Positions 45,000-56,589 of a stretch of DNA of 64,000 nucleotides are shown piece by piece. The position numbers and the translations under genes are program-made. How positions within the stretch are numbered: the stretch's first letter is position 1; the number at the start of each line of letters is the position of its first letter. A model generated the notes under the pieces. It was not told where the DNA came from and made no database searches. It saw only the letters and a program-made list of their open reading frames with translations. Source of the DNA: Reticulitermes speratus (lineage: Eukaryota > Arthropoda > Insecta > Blattodea > Rhinotermitidae); NCBI GenBank assembly GCA_021186555.1, contig JAJKFL010000010.1:25814840-25878839 (forward strand), in the 5' to 3' direction.

Positions 45000-47110
45000 G
45001 CACAATGTGTTGAGCTCTTCTGACAGGCATACTCTTTGGGCCCTTTTGACAGGTATACTCTGTGGGCCCTTTTGACAGGCATATTTTTGGGCCCTTTTGA
45101 CAGGCATACTCTGTGGGCCCTTTTGACAGGCATACTCTGTGGGCTCTTTTGACAGGCATACTCTTTGGGCTCTTTTGACAGGCATACTCTGTGGGCCCTT
45201 TTGACAGGCAAACTCTCTGTGCCCCTTTGACAGGCATTCTCTCTGGGCCATTTTGTCACGCATACTTTATGGGCCCTTTTGACAGGCATACTCTTTGGGC
45301 CCTTTTGTCACGCATACTCTGTGGGCCCTTTTGACAGGCATACTCTGTGAGCCCTTATCACAGGCATACTCTGTGTGCCAGTTTATCAGGCATACTCTGT
45401 GGGCCCCTTTGACAGGCATACTCTGTGGGCCCTTTTGTTACGCATACTCTGTGGGCCCTTTTGACAGGTATAATCTGTGGGCCCTTTTGACAGGCATACT
45501 CTATGTGCCCTTTTGACAGGCATAATCTGTGGGTCCTTTTTACTGGCATACTCTGTGTGTCCTTTTGTCAGGCATACTCTGTGGGCCCTTTTGTCAGGCA
45601 TACTCTGTGTACCCTTTTGTCAGGCATACTCTGTGGGCCCTTTTTTCAGGCATACTCTGTGGGTCCTTTTGACAGGCATACTCTGTGTGTCCTTTTGTCA
45701 GGCATACTCTGTGGGCCCTTTTGACAGGCATACTCTGTGGGTCCTTTTTACTGGCATACTCTGTGTCCTTTTGTCAGGCATACTCTGTGGGCCCTTTTGA
45801 CAGGCATACTCTGTGTGTCCTTTTGTCAGGCATACTTTGTGGGCCCTTTTGACAGGCATACTCTGTGTGTCCTTTTAACAGGCATAATCTGTGGGTCATT
45901 TTGTCAGGCATACTCTGTGGGTCCTTTTGTCAGGCATACTCTGTGGGTCCATTTGACAGGCATACTCTGTGGGTCCTTTTGACAGGCATACTCTGTGTGT
46001 CCTTTTGTCAGGCATACTCTGTGGGTCCTTTTGACAGGCATACTCTGTGGGCCCTTTTGTCAGGCATACTCTGTGTACCCTTTTGTCAGGCATACTCTGT
46101 GGGTCCTTTTGACAGGCATACTCTGTGTGTCCATTTGTCAGGCATACTCTGTGGGCCCTTTTGACAGGCATACTCTGTATACCCTTTGTCAGGCATACTT
46201 TGTGGGTCCTTTTGACAGGCATACTCTGTTGGTCCTTTTGACAGGCATACTCTGTGGGTCCTTTTGACAGGCATACTCTGTGGGCCCTTTTGTCAGGCAT
46301 ACTCTGTGTACCCTTTTGTCAGGCATACTCTGTGGGTCCTTTTGACAGGCATACTCTGTGGGTTCTTTTGACAGGCATAGTCTGTGGGTCCTTTTGACAG
46401 GCATAGTATGTGGGTCCTTTTAACAGGCATACTCTGTGGGTCCTTTTAACAGGCATACTCTGTGGGCCCTTTTGTCAGGCATACTCTGTGTACCCTTTTG
46501 TCAGGCATACTCTGTGGGTCCTTTTGACAGGCATAGTCTGTGGGTCCTTTTAACAGGCATACTCTGTGGGTCCTTTTAACAGGCATACTCTGTGGGCCCT
46601 TTTGTCAGGCATACTCTGTGTACCCTTTTGTCAGGCATACTCTGTGGGTCCTTTTGTCAGGCATACTCTGTGGGTCCTTTTGACAGGCATACTCTGTGGG
46701 TCCTTTTGACAGGCATACTCTGTTGGTCCTTTTGACAGGCATACTCTGTGGGTCCTTTTAACAGGCATACTCTGTGGGCCCTTTTGTCAGGCATACTCTG
46801 TGTACCCTTTTGTCAGGCATACTCTGTGGGTCCTTTTGACAGGCATACTCTGTGGGTTCTTTTGACAGGCATAGTCTGTGGGTCCTTTTGACAGGCATAG
46901 TCTGTGGGTCCTTTTAACAGGCATACTCTGTGGGTCCTTTTAACAGGCATACTCTGTGGGCCCTTTTGTCAGGCATACTCTGTGTACCCTTTTGTCAGGC
47001 ATACTCTGTGGGTCCTTTTGACAGGCATACTCTGTGGGTTCTTTTGACAGGCATAGTCTGTGGGTCCTTTTAACAGGCATACTCTGTGGGTCCTTTTAAC
47101 AGGCCCACTC
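45000..47110. repeat. 26-bp minisatellite array (about 80 units)
   Basis: Unit gcatactctgtgggcccttt followed by tgacag, with gggtcc, tgtgtcc, tgtaccc, gtcag and aacag variants. Blocks of five to nine units recur between 46270 and 47100 (for example the order ttgtcaggcatactctgtgt, then accctt, then gggtcc, then gcatagtctg), showing higher-order duplication. Many 60-140-codon ORFs on both strands are artefacts. Confidence 0.97.
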
Positions 47111-47164
47111 TGTACCAAATATAAAAGCTCTCGAGGGATTCCAATACAGGGACAAAGAGGTTTC

Positions 47165-47345
47165 TCTTCTCTGAAACGTCCAGACCGGCCCTGGGGCCCA
47201 ACCAGCCAGCGTTTTGTTCAGTCAGTACCGGCGCTCTTTCCACGCGGAGAAGCTAGGTTAAGAATGGCTGGAGCTCTAACTCTACTACCCCGTATACATC
47301 TTCGCGGCCTGAACAGGGCCAGCTATATCTTTATCTTACCGTCGA
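47165..47345 (+). mobile_element. Diverged SINE family 1 copy on the plus strand
   Basis: Contains cagaccggccctggggccca and aggttaagaatggctggagc then tctaactctactacccc, matching in order the complement of the ggccccagggccggtctag and gtagagctacacttctactc parts of family 1. The tRNA head is missing, so it is 5' truncated. The ORF 47060-47350 is not a gene. Confidence 0.6.
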
Positions 47346-47459
47346 GTTAAACTACATCGTTAAACAAAATATTCCACTGAAATATTGCTTTATTATTATT
47401 ATTAAAATGTAATTCATAAAATTGCAGTGGCACGAATATTCAAATTTATAGTCGTGTAG

Positions 47460-47516
47460 GTGACGTTACTTATTGACATTACTTATTGACATTACTTATT
47501 GACATTACTTATTGCG
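47460..47516. repeat. 13-bp minisatellite (4 units)
   Basis: Unit gacattacttatt, four copies, the first with gacgtt. Confidence 0.9.
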
Positions 47517-47990
47517 GTCTTAGCAGAGGTTGCCAAGTACAATGAAGTGTGTTTTCAGTAACCCGACATACCGCTGTGTTATGTTGACTGCTGTTCATAA
47601 TGAAAGGAAAGTTTTGTTCATTTGAGTATCGTGTGTTCAAGGTCACTGTGTGGAGCATTACTAGTTTAATTAAATATACGTGACGTGCATGTCAAATTAT
47701 CTTCTGATTAAAGTGGACAATGACATAGCGCACGAGTGTTTGTTGATGCACGATCGTGCTGCTCTCTTGCGTGTGTAATGCTAACTTCTGTGCACTTAAT
47801 ATTGCCAGTCAACAAAACATCTGTACACGCCAATCCGTGTCACTAGAATTATTTTGTTGTTCATAGTCTGAACATCGTTGAGCTGTTTAACGTCGCACAC
47901 AGCCCGGCCCATTGGCGCTTCAATTTAGCGTCAGTCACAGTAACATTGACTGTTTAAAGACAGTGATTTATATAGGCACTGACTGTGACT
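47517..47990. other. Unique stretch
   Basis: About 475 bp in IR intron 1. No recognised feature. Confidence 0.35.
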
Positions 47991-48865
47991 GATATTAGGA
48001 ACTGTCTGTGACTGATATAGGCACTGACTGACTGATATAGGCACTGACTGTGACTGATATTAGGCACTGACTGTGACTGATATTAGGCACTGGATGTGAC
48101 TGATATAGGCACTGACTGTGACTGATATTATACACTGATTGTGACTGATTTTAGGAACTGACTGTGACTGATATAGGCACTGACTGTGACTGATATAGGC
48201 ACTGACTGTGACTGATGTAGGCACTGACTGTGACTGATTTAGGCACTGACTGTGACTGATATAGGCACTGACTGTGACTGATATTAGGCACTGACTTGAC
48301 TGATATTAGGTACTGACTGTGACTGATATAGGCACTGACTGTGACTGATATTAGGTACTGACTGTGACTGATATTAGGCACTGACTGTGACTGATATTAG
48401 GCACTGATTGTGACTGATATTAGGCACTGATTGTGATTGATATTAGGCACTGACTTGACTGATATAGGCACTGACTGTGACTGATATAGGCACTGACTGT
48501 GACTGATGTTAAGCACTGGCTGTGACTGATATTAGTCACTGGCTGTGACTGATATTAGGCACTGACTGCGACTGATATTAGGCACTGACTGGCTGATATT
48601 AGGCACTGATTGTGACTGATATTAGGCACTAACTGTGACTGATATTAAGCACTGACTGTGACTGATATTAGGCACTGACTGTGACTGATATTAGGCACTG
48701 ACTGACTGATATAGGCACTGACTGTGACTGATATTAGTCACTGACTGACTGATATAGGTACTGACTGCGACTGATATTAGGCACTGACTGTGACTGATAT
48801 AGGCTCTGAATGTGACCGATATACGCACTGACTGTGACAGATATTAGGCACTGACTGTGACTGGT
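47991..48865. repeat. 22/23-bp minisatellite array (about 38 units)
   Basis: Unit actgactgtgactgatatta followed by ggc. Units without one t (gatatagg) are 22 bp. Some lack tgtg (actgactgactgat). The right edge touches the tail of the inverted 114-bp element. Confidence 0.96.
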
Positions 48866-49430
48866 TGACGATGTTCATCGTGTTTCAAGGTTTTTGGGTA
48901 TCCTTTTGAACCCCACTGTCCATTCCCCTCTGTCCGAGCGTCGCCCCATGTCAGCTCCCTCTCTCTCCCTACCAGCCCCTCACTCAGTCTGTCCACTGTC
49001 TTAACTTGCATGTGGCCTAGACATACTTCCTTAAGACCAAGATCTAGTCGTTACGTATGTAATGTGGGGGACAGTCTTCCTCCGAAACGTCTGTTAGAAA
49101 ATTACCAGTCGACTCAGTGTAATACACCGGACGACTAGAATATCCGTCAGCGTCTCTGTGAGAACGCCTAATATCGCGACTACAGACTACACGCACGACA
49201 AGCATGTCGAAGAAGTCCTCGCTATAGCACGGCGCGTCAAGTGAACTGGGATAGGATATGGCAGGGCGCGAAATGAAAGCATAATGGGGAAGGTAATGTC
49301 GTCCTCCCTCATCACTTACTATCGACAGGCTTAAATATTGCCCCTTTAAAGCCCAGTGGTTACTATATGTACCACTATGTTTAACATTCACAAATTCTAC
49401 GTTCTGCCCACACAGTTTATTTATGTGTTT
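48866..49430 (-). mobile_element. Single-copy tail of the 114-bp element, inverted locus 4
   Basis: The reverse complement of this segment matches 32563-33095 throughout: cactgtccattcccctctgt, ctccgaaacgtctgttag, ccctcatcacttactatcga and tctacgttctgcccacacag read on plus. Homology ends near ccttttgaacccc, which helps define the element's 3' end. Confidence 0.85.
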
Positions 49431-49976
49431 TGTGTGGATCTCAGAACAAACAGCGATTATTTCACTGTACAGCATTAACTGACTGGTTTGTGTAACTGAG
49501 ACGGAGTGTGTTTACTGCGCGGTACGGACTGTATCTTTATATGTACACACCTAAAGCCCAGTGGTTACTATATGTACCACCAATTTAACATTCACAAATT
49601 CTACGTTCTGCCCACACAGTGTATTTATGTGTTTTATATGGATCTCAGAACAAACAGCGATTATTTCACTGTACAACATTAACTGACTGGTTTGTATAAC
49701 TGAGAAGGAGTGTGTTTACTGCGCGGTACGGACTGTATTTATGTGTTTTGTGTGGATCTCAGAACAAACAGCGATTATTTCACTGTACAACATTAACTGA
49801 CTGGTTTGTATAACTGAGACGGAGTGTGTTTACTGCGCGGTACGGACTGTATTTATGTGTTTTGTGTGGATCTCAGAACAAACAGCGATTATTTCACTGT
49901 ACAACATTAACTGACTGGTTTGTATAACTGAGACGGAGTGTGTTTACTGCGCGGTACGGACTGGATCTTTATATAG
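49431..49976 (-). repeat. 114-bp satellite array, inverted locus 4, in two pieces
   Basis: Reverse-complement units. One unit (49431-49530) is separated by a second short tail copy (49550-49625) from about three more units ending at 49976 with the TATA-like boundary (ggatctttatatag). It is therefore a tandem pair of elements, mirroring loci 3a and 3b. Confidence 0.93.
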
Positions 49977-50400
49977 ACTTAAGATTAATCAGCCTGAGTC
50001 CTTAAACTGGCCGTGTCATCGCTCAGCCAACAGACGGTGGCATGAGGCTTGTACAAATGGTGGCACGAAGGCTGCCCCTGCTCCTTGTGAGATTCTGCCG
50101 TCAATACAACAGTTTGCGGTCTCTCAGCCAACTGGTTTGTTATATGGACGTGCTTTGTGGCGACGGACAATCCTTCCAATCGGCACATGGTACCACACCA
50201 ATCCGAATACGTACAAGTCTGCAGCCATACCCTACCTCCGCAACCACAAGATATTCATCGGGCCTTGAAGAAAGAAATGTACGTGACGTTACGAGGAATG
50301 ACGACAGGTGCCAGTCAACGTCCACGGATACAGATGCTCATGACAACTCCATCCACCGATTGACCCAGGTTATGGGATGATGTCATTAAAGCATTCCCAC
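49977..50400. other. Low-copy stretch, possibly upstream part of a retrotransposon relic
   Basis: Overlapping ORFs on both strands (112 codons on plus, 61-67 on minus). The plus frame (LLLVRFCRQYNSLRSLSQL) could belong to the same decayed element as 50400-50650, but I cannot show it. Confidence 0.3.
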
Positions 50401-50650
50401 AGGACGAGTCACGCTCGACGTGGTATCGTATCACACACGACGTCGTCTCCACAAGGTAAACCTACAGACGTCGGACACGTGTGAGATGCGCCCAGACAGA
50501 CACACTGTTCCAACGAATTGCGTCGTACGAGGTTGCCGTGATGTGGCAACGGAAACGAAGGCTCAATTCCTGGTTCTTGGCTTCTTTTCCCGAAATGTTC
50601 ACTTTTGCTGTCAGCACAGTGACGACAGCTGACTGTCGGACGACATTGTC
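50401..50650 (+). pseudogene. Relic of non-LTR retrotransposon pol C-terminus
   Basis: In shifted frames the plus strand reads TWYRITHDVVST, then RRLHKVNLQTSDTCEM, then QTDTLFQRIASYEVAVMWQR. The order W-x-x-HD-[IV]-[IV]-x-T ... RLH-x-x-x-L-x-x-x-D-x-C ... TDTL-x-[HQ]R is what one sees in the cysteine-rich region after the reverse transcriptase of several arthropod non-LTR elements. Frameshifts and lost cysteines show it is dead. It is antisense in IR intron 1. Confidence 0.5.
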
Positions 50651-51094
50651 CTGAAACTGATGGTTGTTTAACGCACAAAGCATGACGTCACGTGTGTGTG
50701 TAGCCTTTGTTAATAGCTGCCGTAAGAAATTAGTCCGATCAGCAACGTAGGGTTGTATTGGTGTAATGGAGAGCGATCATTTACGTTGGTTTATAGTGTG
50801 TAGGAGCTGACCTGGATAAGCAGGAGTAACGTGAAGCAGCAAGTTGTAATTATGGAAGGATTTATGTTGCTGGCTAATTGAAGGTTTGGAAGATTAATAC
50901 TTTGGTTAAATTTCTGATGTAGTGTGCTAGCGTCTAATTGACACTTACGTAAAATATTGGCGTCGTGGCGTATCGTATGGCAACAGTCAGCGTAACGATA
51001 ATTAATGGGAGCGAAGTGCTGCATAATTTAAGGTGAGACGCCCTACAAAATGGCGAGATATTCACTGTTAGAAGCGCGACAGGGAATACAGAAT
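50651..51094. other. Unique stretch
   Basis: About 440 bp without recognised features. Short minus ORFs (77-80 codons) show no family. Confidence 0.35.
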
Positions 51095-51099
51095 ATTTA

Positions 51100-51260
51100 G
51101 AGTGAGACCCTCCATGCCGTGGTTGAGGCGGTTTGCATGCCGGCATTTGACAGCGAAGGCAAGGGCTCGATTTCAAACAAGTCCATGTGAAACTTGTAGT
51201 GGCAAAAATGGCATTGGGACAGGTTTGCCTCCGAATTGGCCTACTTTTGGATTTCCTCTG
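51100..51260 (+). mobile_element. tRNA-derived SINE, family 2, founder of the 91-bp array
   Basis: A degenerate head (ccatgccgtggttgaggcgg, tttgcatgccggcatttgac, ggctcgatttcaaac) corresponds to the A- and B-box region of the best copy at 36139. A body with tgtagtggcaaaaatgg and gggacaggtttgcctcc then runs without a break into the first unit of the array. Confidence 0.75.
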
Positions 51261-53235
51261 TCAGTATCATTCCACCAATGCTCCATACTCATTCATACAT
51301 CTACCACCAACCCTGTACAATGTTTCTCTCCCAGTACTTCAATTTTCCCCTGTCAGTATCATTCCACCAATGCTCCATACTCATTTATACATCTACCACC
51401 AACGCTGTATAATGTTTCTCTCCCAGTACTTCAATTTTCCCCTGTCAGTATCATTCCACCAATGCTCCATACTCATTCATCCATCTACCACCAACGCTGT
51501 ATAATGCTTTTCTCCCAGTACTTCAGTTTTCCCCTGTCAGTATCATTCCACCAATGCTCCATACTCATTCATTCATCTACCACCAACGCTGTATAATGTT
51601 TCTCTCCCAGTACTTCAGTTTCCCCTGTCAGTATCATTCCACCAATGCTCCATACTCATTCATTCATCTACCACCAACGCTGTATAATGTTTCTCTCCCA
51701 GTACTTCAGTTTCCCCTGTCAGTATCATTCCACCAATGCTCCATACCCATTCATACATCTACCACCAACCCTGTACAATGTTTCTCTCCCAGTACTTCAA
51801 TTTTCCCCTGTCAGTATCATTCCACCAATGCTCCATACTCATTTATACATCTACCACCAACGCTGTATAATGTTTCTCTCCACCAGTACTTTCAATTTTC
51901 CCCTGTCAGTATCATTCCACCAATGCTCCATACTCATTCATCCATCTACCACCAACGCTGTATAATGCTTTTCTCCCAGTACTTCAGTTTTCCCCTGTCA
52001 GTATCATTCCACCAATGCTCCATACTCATTCATTCATCTACCACCAACGCTGTATAATGTTTCTCTCCCAGTACTTCAGTTTCCCCTGTCAGTATCATTC
52101 CACCAATGCTCCATACTCATTCATTCATCTACCACCAACGCTGTATAATGTTTCTCTCCCAGTACTTCAGTTTCCCCTGTCAGTATCATTCCACCAATGC
52201 TCCATACCCATTCATCCATCTACCACCAACGCTGTATAATGTTTTTCTCCCAGTACTTCAGTTTTCCCCTGTCAGTATCATTCCACCAATGCTCCATACT
52301 CATTCATCCATCTACCACCAACGCTGTATAATGTATCTCTCCCAGTACTTCAGTTTTCCCCTGTCAGTATCATTCCACCAATGCTCCATACTCATTCATC
52401 CATCTACCACCAACGCTGTATAATGTTTTTCTCCCAGTACTTCAGTTTCCCCTGTCAGTATCATTCCACCAATGCTCCATACTCATTCATCCACTACCAC
52501 CAACGCTGTATAATGTATCTCTCCCAGTACTTCAGTTTCCCCTGTCAGTATCATTCCACCAATGCTCATACTCATTCATCCATCTACCACCAACGCTGTA
52601 TAATGTTTTTCTCCCAGTACTTCAGTTTTCCCCTGTCAGTATCATTCCACCAATGCTCCATACTCATTCATACATCTACCACCAACGCTGTATAATGTTT
52701 TTCTCCCAGTACTTCAGTTTCCCCTGTCAGTATCATTCCACCAATGCTCCATACTCATTCATCCATCTACCACCAACGCTGTATAATGTTTTTCTCCCAG
52801 TACTTCAGTTTCCCCTGTCAGTATCATTCCACCAATGCTCCATACTCATTCATACATCTACCACCAACGCTGTATAATGTTTATCTCCCAGTACTTCAGT
52901 TTCCCCTGTCAGTATCATTCCACCAATGCTCCATACTCATTCATCCATCTACCACCAACGCTGTATAATGTTTCTCTCCCAGTACTTCAGTTTCCCTGTC
53001 AGTATCATTCCACCATTGCTCCACACTCATTCATACATCTACTTCCGACGCTGTATAATGTTTTTCTCCCAGTACTTCAGTTTTCCCCTGTCAGTATCAT
53101 TCCACCAATGCTCCATACTCATTTGTCCATCTACCACCAACGCTGTATAATGTTTCTCTCCCAGTACTTCAGTTCTTTTCCTGTCAGTATCATTCCACCA
53201 TTACCCCATATGCTTTCATTCATCTACTACTGGCA
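51250..53235 (+). repeat. 91-bp array amplified from a SINE body (about 22 units)
   Basis: Unit: cccagtacttcagttttccc, ctgtcagtatcattccacca, atgctccatactcattcatc, catctaccaccaacgctgta, taatgtttctct. The first 50 or so bases correspond to the SINE family 2 body (cccagagtacttcggttttt, cctgtcaatttcattccaa, cggtgctccatta). Variation is mainly tttcccc versus ttttcccc and tctctc/ttttct. The plus ORFs of 70-167 codons are artefacts. Confidence 0.95.
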
Positions 53236-53343
53236 CTGTATAATCTTAGCAACTAACAGTGTCGTAAAATAACACACTATAAGTCAGATATAATTTCGAG
53301 TCAATTTTCCTTCAAATATTAGTAAATTTATTGAAACCCATCG
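53236..53343. other. Short unique stretch
   Basis: About 110 bp, nothing recognised. Confidence 0.3.
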
Positions 53344-53545
53344 TAGGAGAAGATAATATTAATATGGATCTTAAAGCAATAACGCGACTGAATTCATTAG
53401 GCTCATTATATGGACACGTGACTAGCTCTTGTAAACCGCGGCAATAAACAGCATGTTTCCATAAAATGGGAAGTGTTTCCTGACCAGCTGATGAACCGTT
53501 AGCTTCTCAGAAGGGACTCTGGTACATGGGTTTAGTTTAGATATT
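53344..53545 (+). mobile_element. 3' end of non-LTR retrotransposon family B, copy 3 (old)
   Basis: Diverged from copies 1 and 2 but in the same order: ggagaagataatattaatat, gacacgtgactagctcttgt, catgtttccataaaatggga, ccgttagcttctcagaaggg and a gggtttagtttag tail. It lies just downstream (gene sense) of IR exon 1, antisense to it. Confidence 0.65.
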
Positions 53546-53636
53546 TACTAAATGAGGATTTACAGCTGTAAGATGTGCCAACATTTCAAACACAAAATAT
53601 GCTCCATTTTGTCTCCGTGTACCACAGTCAACTTAC

Positions 53637-53805
53637 CTGGTGCGCCAGGACGCAGTATGAACACACATCCAGCTCGGACGTACCGCTGTACAACAAGTAC
53701 GACGTCTGCAATTGTCTCGTCAGGTAACTGATGTGAGTCACGTGACGAAGATACCATTATCACCATCACAAGTACCACAGACATGCCGACAGACGTCGGC
53801 GCCAT
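53637..53805 (-). CDS. Ionotropic receptor exon 1: start codon, signal peptide and first N-terminal residues
   Basis: Reads MAPTSVGMSVVLVMVIMVSS, then SRDSHQLPDETIADVVLVVQ, then RYVRAGCVFILRPGAP, ending one base into the next codon at a perfect donor (CCAG then GTAAGT, 53636-53631). The hydrophobic run SVVLVMVIMVSS is a good signal peptide, needed for a membrane receptor. The helix ADVVLVVQRYV followed by GCVFIL is like the opening of many insect IR N-terminal domains. The start at 53805 (GAAATGG) has the better context. An in-frame ATG at 53823 (TGGATGC) is possible, and one at 53784 less so. The ORF continues past the donor for 29 meaningless codons. No TATA box is obvious upstream. Confidence 0.72.
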
Positions 53806-54632
53806 TTCGCAGTCCGCATCCACACACTTCGTTAACCGCGGATTGAATGTGGCCTATCGCGCCGTGCAGGTGGGTGTTTGTGGAGGTGTCAGAATTGATT
53901 GCACCCCGTTCAATAAGCTACGAAACGAAATGAAACTTTTTAGAGCACCCAATCTCGCGTGTTCTGTGTTCTGCTAACGACACATGCTATGGACTGCACA
54001 GCGACCTTCTGTTTTGATATTCTGATGCTGCTCCCAGCACTGACAACTCGTGCCCACTATTTGCCCCATTAACGGTCCTATCAAGCACGTCAATTGACGC
54101 AGGATCAGATGCGTTTAGACTGGACACAATGACGTGTGTAAGCAAGCCGGCCAGCTCTTTCTGCTCTACAGCAAACATTGCTCCTCTTGAAGCAAATTTA
54201 TTGTCTTATTCTAACACGCGATTACAATTTTAACAATAACGATGGTCGAAACTGTAATGTATCTGGATAGAATTTTGAACCTTACGTACATAGAGGAATA
54301 TAAATGATATGTCAATATTGTGTGTGGTTTTAAACTGTGCTGATAAATAAATGTTTGTTTACCTGAATGTTTAGGAAGGACGCACAGCATGTAATTATCG
54401 GCACGTGCATCTTGGCGTTGGAAGTAACTGATAATTGTCACGAAATTAGGGACTTATTTAAAATTTAATGAATTTGTGGTTTAACCTCTACCCATGTATG
54501 CCACTTTGAAAGCAGCAAGGCTGTCATGACCGGCGGTCATATCTCACTGCATGACCTCGTTAAAAAGATCAGTTTGTCATTGACATATTTATCTGTCCTT
54601 GCACTTAACGATAAATTATAGTGGGACATCAG

Positions 54633-54634
<2 letters not shown>
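53806..54634. other. Presumed 5' flank of the IR gene
   Basis: About 830 bp upstream of the start codon on the gene strand. It should hold the 5'UTR and promoter, or a further 5' non-coding exon. I see no TATA box, initiator or CpG cluster that I would call. Short ORFs on both strands are unsupported. Confidence 0.35.

Positions 54635-54668
<34 letters not shown>
54635..54668. repeat. (ATT)n microsatellite
   Basis: Uninterrupted run of about eleven att units after agattattattattattatt. Confidence 0.97.
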
Positions 54669-54679
54669 TACGGCAATTG

Positions 54680-56340
54680 GGTTTTCACCCAGTGGCAGTA
54701 GTCCTTACACTAGTACACACAATACAAATGTTTTCACCGGTGGCAGTAGTCCTTACACTAGTACACACAATACAAATGTTTTCACCCGGTGGCAGTAGTC
54801 CTTACACTAGTACACACAATACAAATGTTTTCACCCGGTGGCAGTAGTCCTTACACTAGTACACACAATACAAATGTTTTCACCCGGTGGCAGTAGTCCT
54901 TACACTAGTACACACAATACAAATGTTTTCACCCGGTGGCAGTAGTCCTTACACTAGTACACACAATACAAATGTTTTCACCCGGTGGCAGTAGTCCTTA
55001 CACTAGTACACACAATACAAATGTTTTCACCCGGTGGCAGTAGTCCTTACACTAGTACACACAATACAAATGTTTTCACCCTGTGGCAGTAGTCCTTACA
55101 CTAGTACACACAATATAAATGTTTTCACCCGGTGGCAGTAGTCCTTACACAATACACAGAATACAAATGTTTTCACTCGGTGGCAGTAGTCCTTACACTA
55201 GTACACACAATACAAATGTTTTCATCCGGTGGCAGTAGTCCTTACACAAGTACACACAATACAAATGTTTTCATCCGGTGGCAGTAGTCCTTACACAAGT
55301 ACACAGAATACAAATGTTTTCACTCGGTGGCAGTAGTCCTTACACTAGTACACACAATACAAATGTTTTCATCCGGTGGCAGTAGTCCTTACACTAGTAC
55401 ACACAATACAAATGTTTTCACCCGGTGGCAGTAGTCCTTACACAGTACACACAATACAAATGTTTTCACCCGGTGGCAGTAGTCCTTACACTAGTACACA
55501 CAATACAAATGTTTTCACCGGTGGCAGTAGTCCTTACACTAGTACACACAATACAAATGTTTTCATCCGGTGGCAGTAGTCCTTACACTAGTACACACAA
55601 TACAAATGTTTTCACCGGTGGCAGTAGTCCTTACACTAGTACACACAATACAAATGTTTTCATCCGGTGACAGTAGTCCTTACACTAGTACACACAATAC
55701 AAATGTTTTCATCCGGTGGCAGTAGTCCTTACACAAGTACACAGAATACAAATGTTTTCACTCGGTGGCAGTAGTCCTTACACTAGTACACACAATACAA
55801 ATGTTTTCATCCGGTGGCAGTAGTCCTTACACTAGTACACACAATACAAATGTTTTCACCCGGTGGCAGTAGTCCTTACACTAGTACACACAATACAAAT
55901 GTTTTCACCCGGTGGCAGTAGTCCTTACACTAGTACACACAATACAAATGTTTTCACCCGGTGGCAGTAGTCCTTACACTAGTACACACAATACAAATGT
56001 TTTCACCCGGTGGCAGTAGTCCTTACACTAGTACACACAATACAAATGTTTTCACCGGTGGCAGTAGTCCTTACACTAGTACACACAATACAAATGTTTT
56101 CACCGGTGGCAGTAGTCCTTACACTAGTACACACAATACAAATGTTTTCACCCGGTGGCAGTAGTCCTTACACTAGTACACACAATACAAATGTTTTCAC
56201 CCGGTGGCAGTAGTCCTTACACTAGTACGCACAATACAAATGTTTTCACCCGGTGGCAGTAGTCCTTACACTAGTACACACAATACAAATGTTTTCACCC
56301 GGTGGCAGTAGTCCTTACACTAGTACACACAATACAAATG
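54680..56340. repeat. 49/48-bp minisatellite array (about 34 units)
   Basis: Unit ttttcacccggtggcagtag, tccttacactagtacacaca, atacaaatg. Units with caccgg lack one c and are 48 bp. Variants catccgg, cactcgg and acacagaatac are grouped between 55150 and 55780 and repeat in the same order, showing block duplication. Confidence 0.97.
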
Positions 56341-56560
56341 GACATATAAATATACATAAAAGTAACAATACAAAACAAACTATAGACAATAACAAAACAA
56401 AATACATACAGTAAATACAAGTACATACATTAGAACACCGTACACACCTTACAAAAACATCCACACACAATACAAACAAACACACGCAAATTACAAAAAC
56501 ACCCACACATTAAATAACTTCAGTGCGTTAGAATATCCTCAGTATAAAGTCAGACCAAAG
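56341..56560. other. ACA-rich low-complexity stretch
   Basis: About 220 bp rich in aatacaaaca-type words. The minus ORF in it (56315-56506) is low-complexity and not a gene. Confidence 0.5.
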
Positions 56561-56589
56561 TACATGGTAATTATATCCCCCAAGAACTT

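Larger units (their letters stand above)
44871..53636 (-). other. IR gene intron 1 (about 8.8 kb)
   Basis: Bounded by donor CCAG then GTAAGT (53636-53631) and the proposed acceptor GCGACTAG, phase 1. It holds the 26-bp, 22/23-bp and 91-bp arrays, an inverted 114-bp element and a retrotransposon relic. Confidence 0.6.

Noticed and set aside
50042-50683. Several overlapping ORFs on both strands as host genes
   Set aside because: No frame dominates; the best reading is a frameshifted retrotransposon relic on the plus strand.
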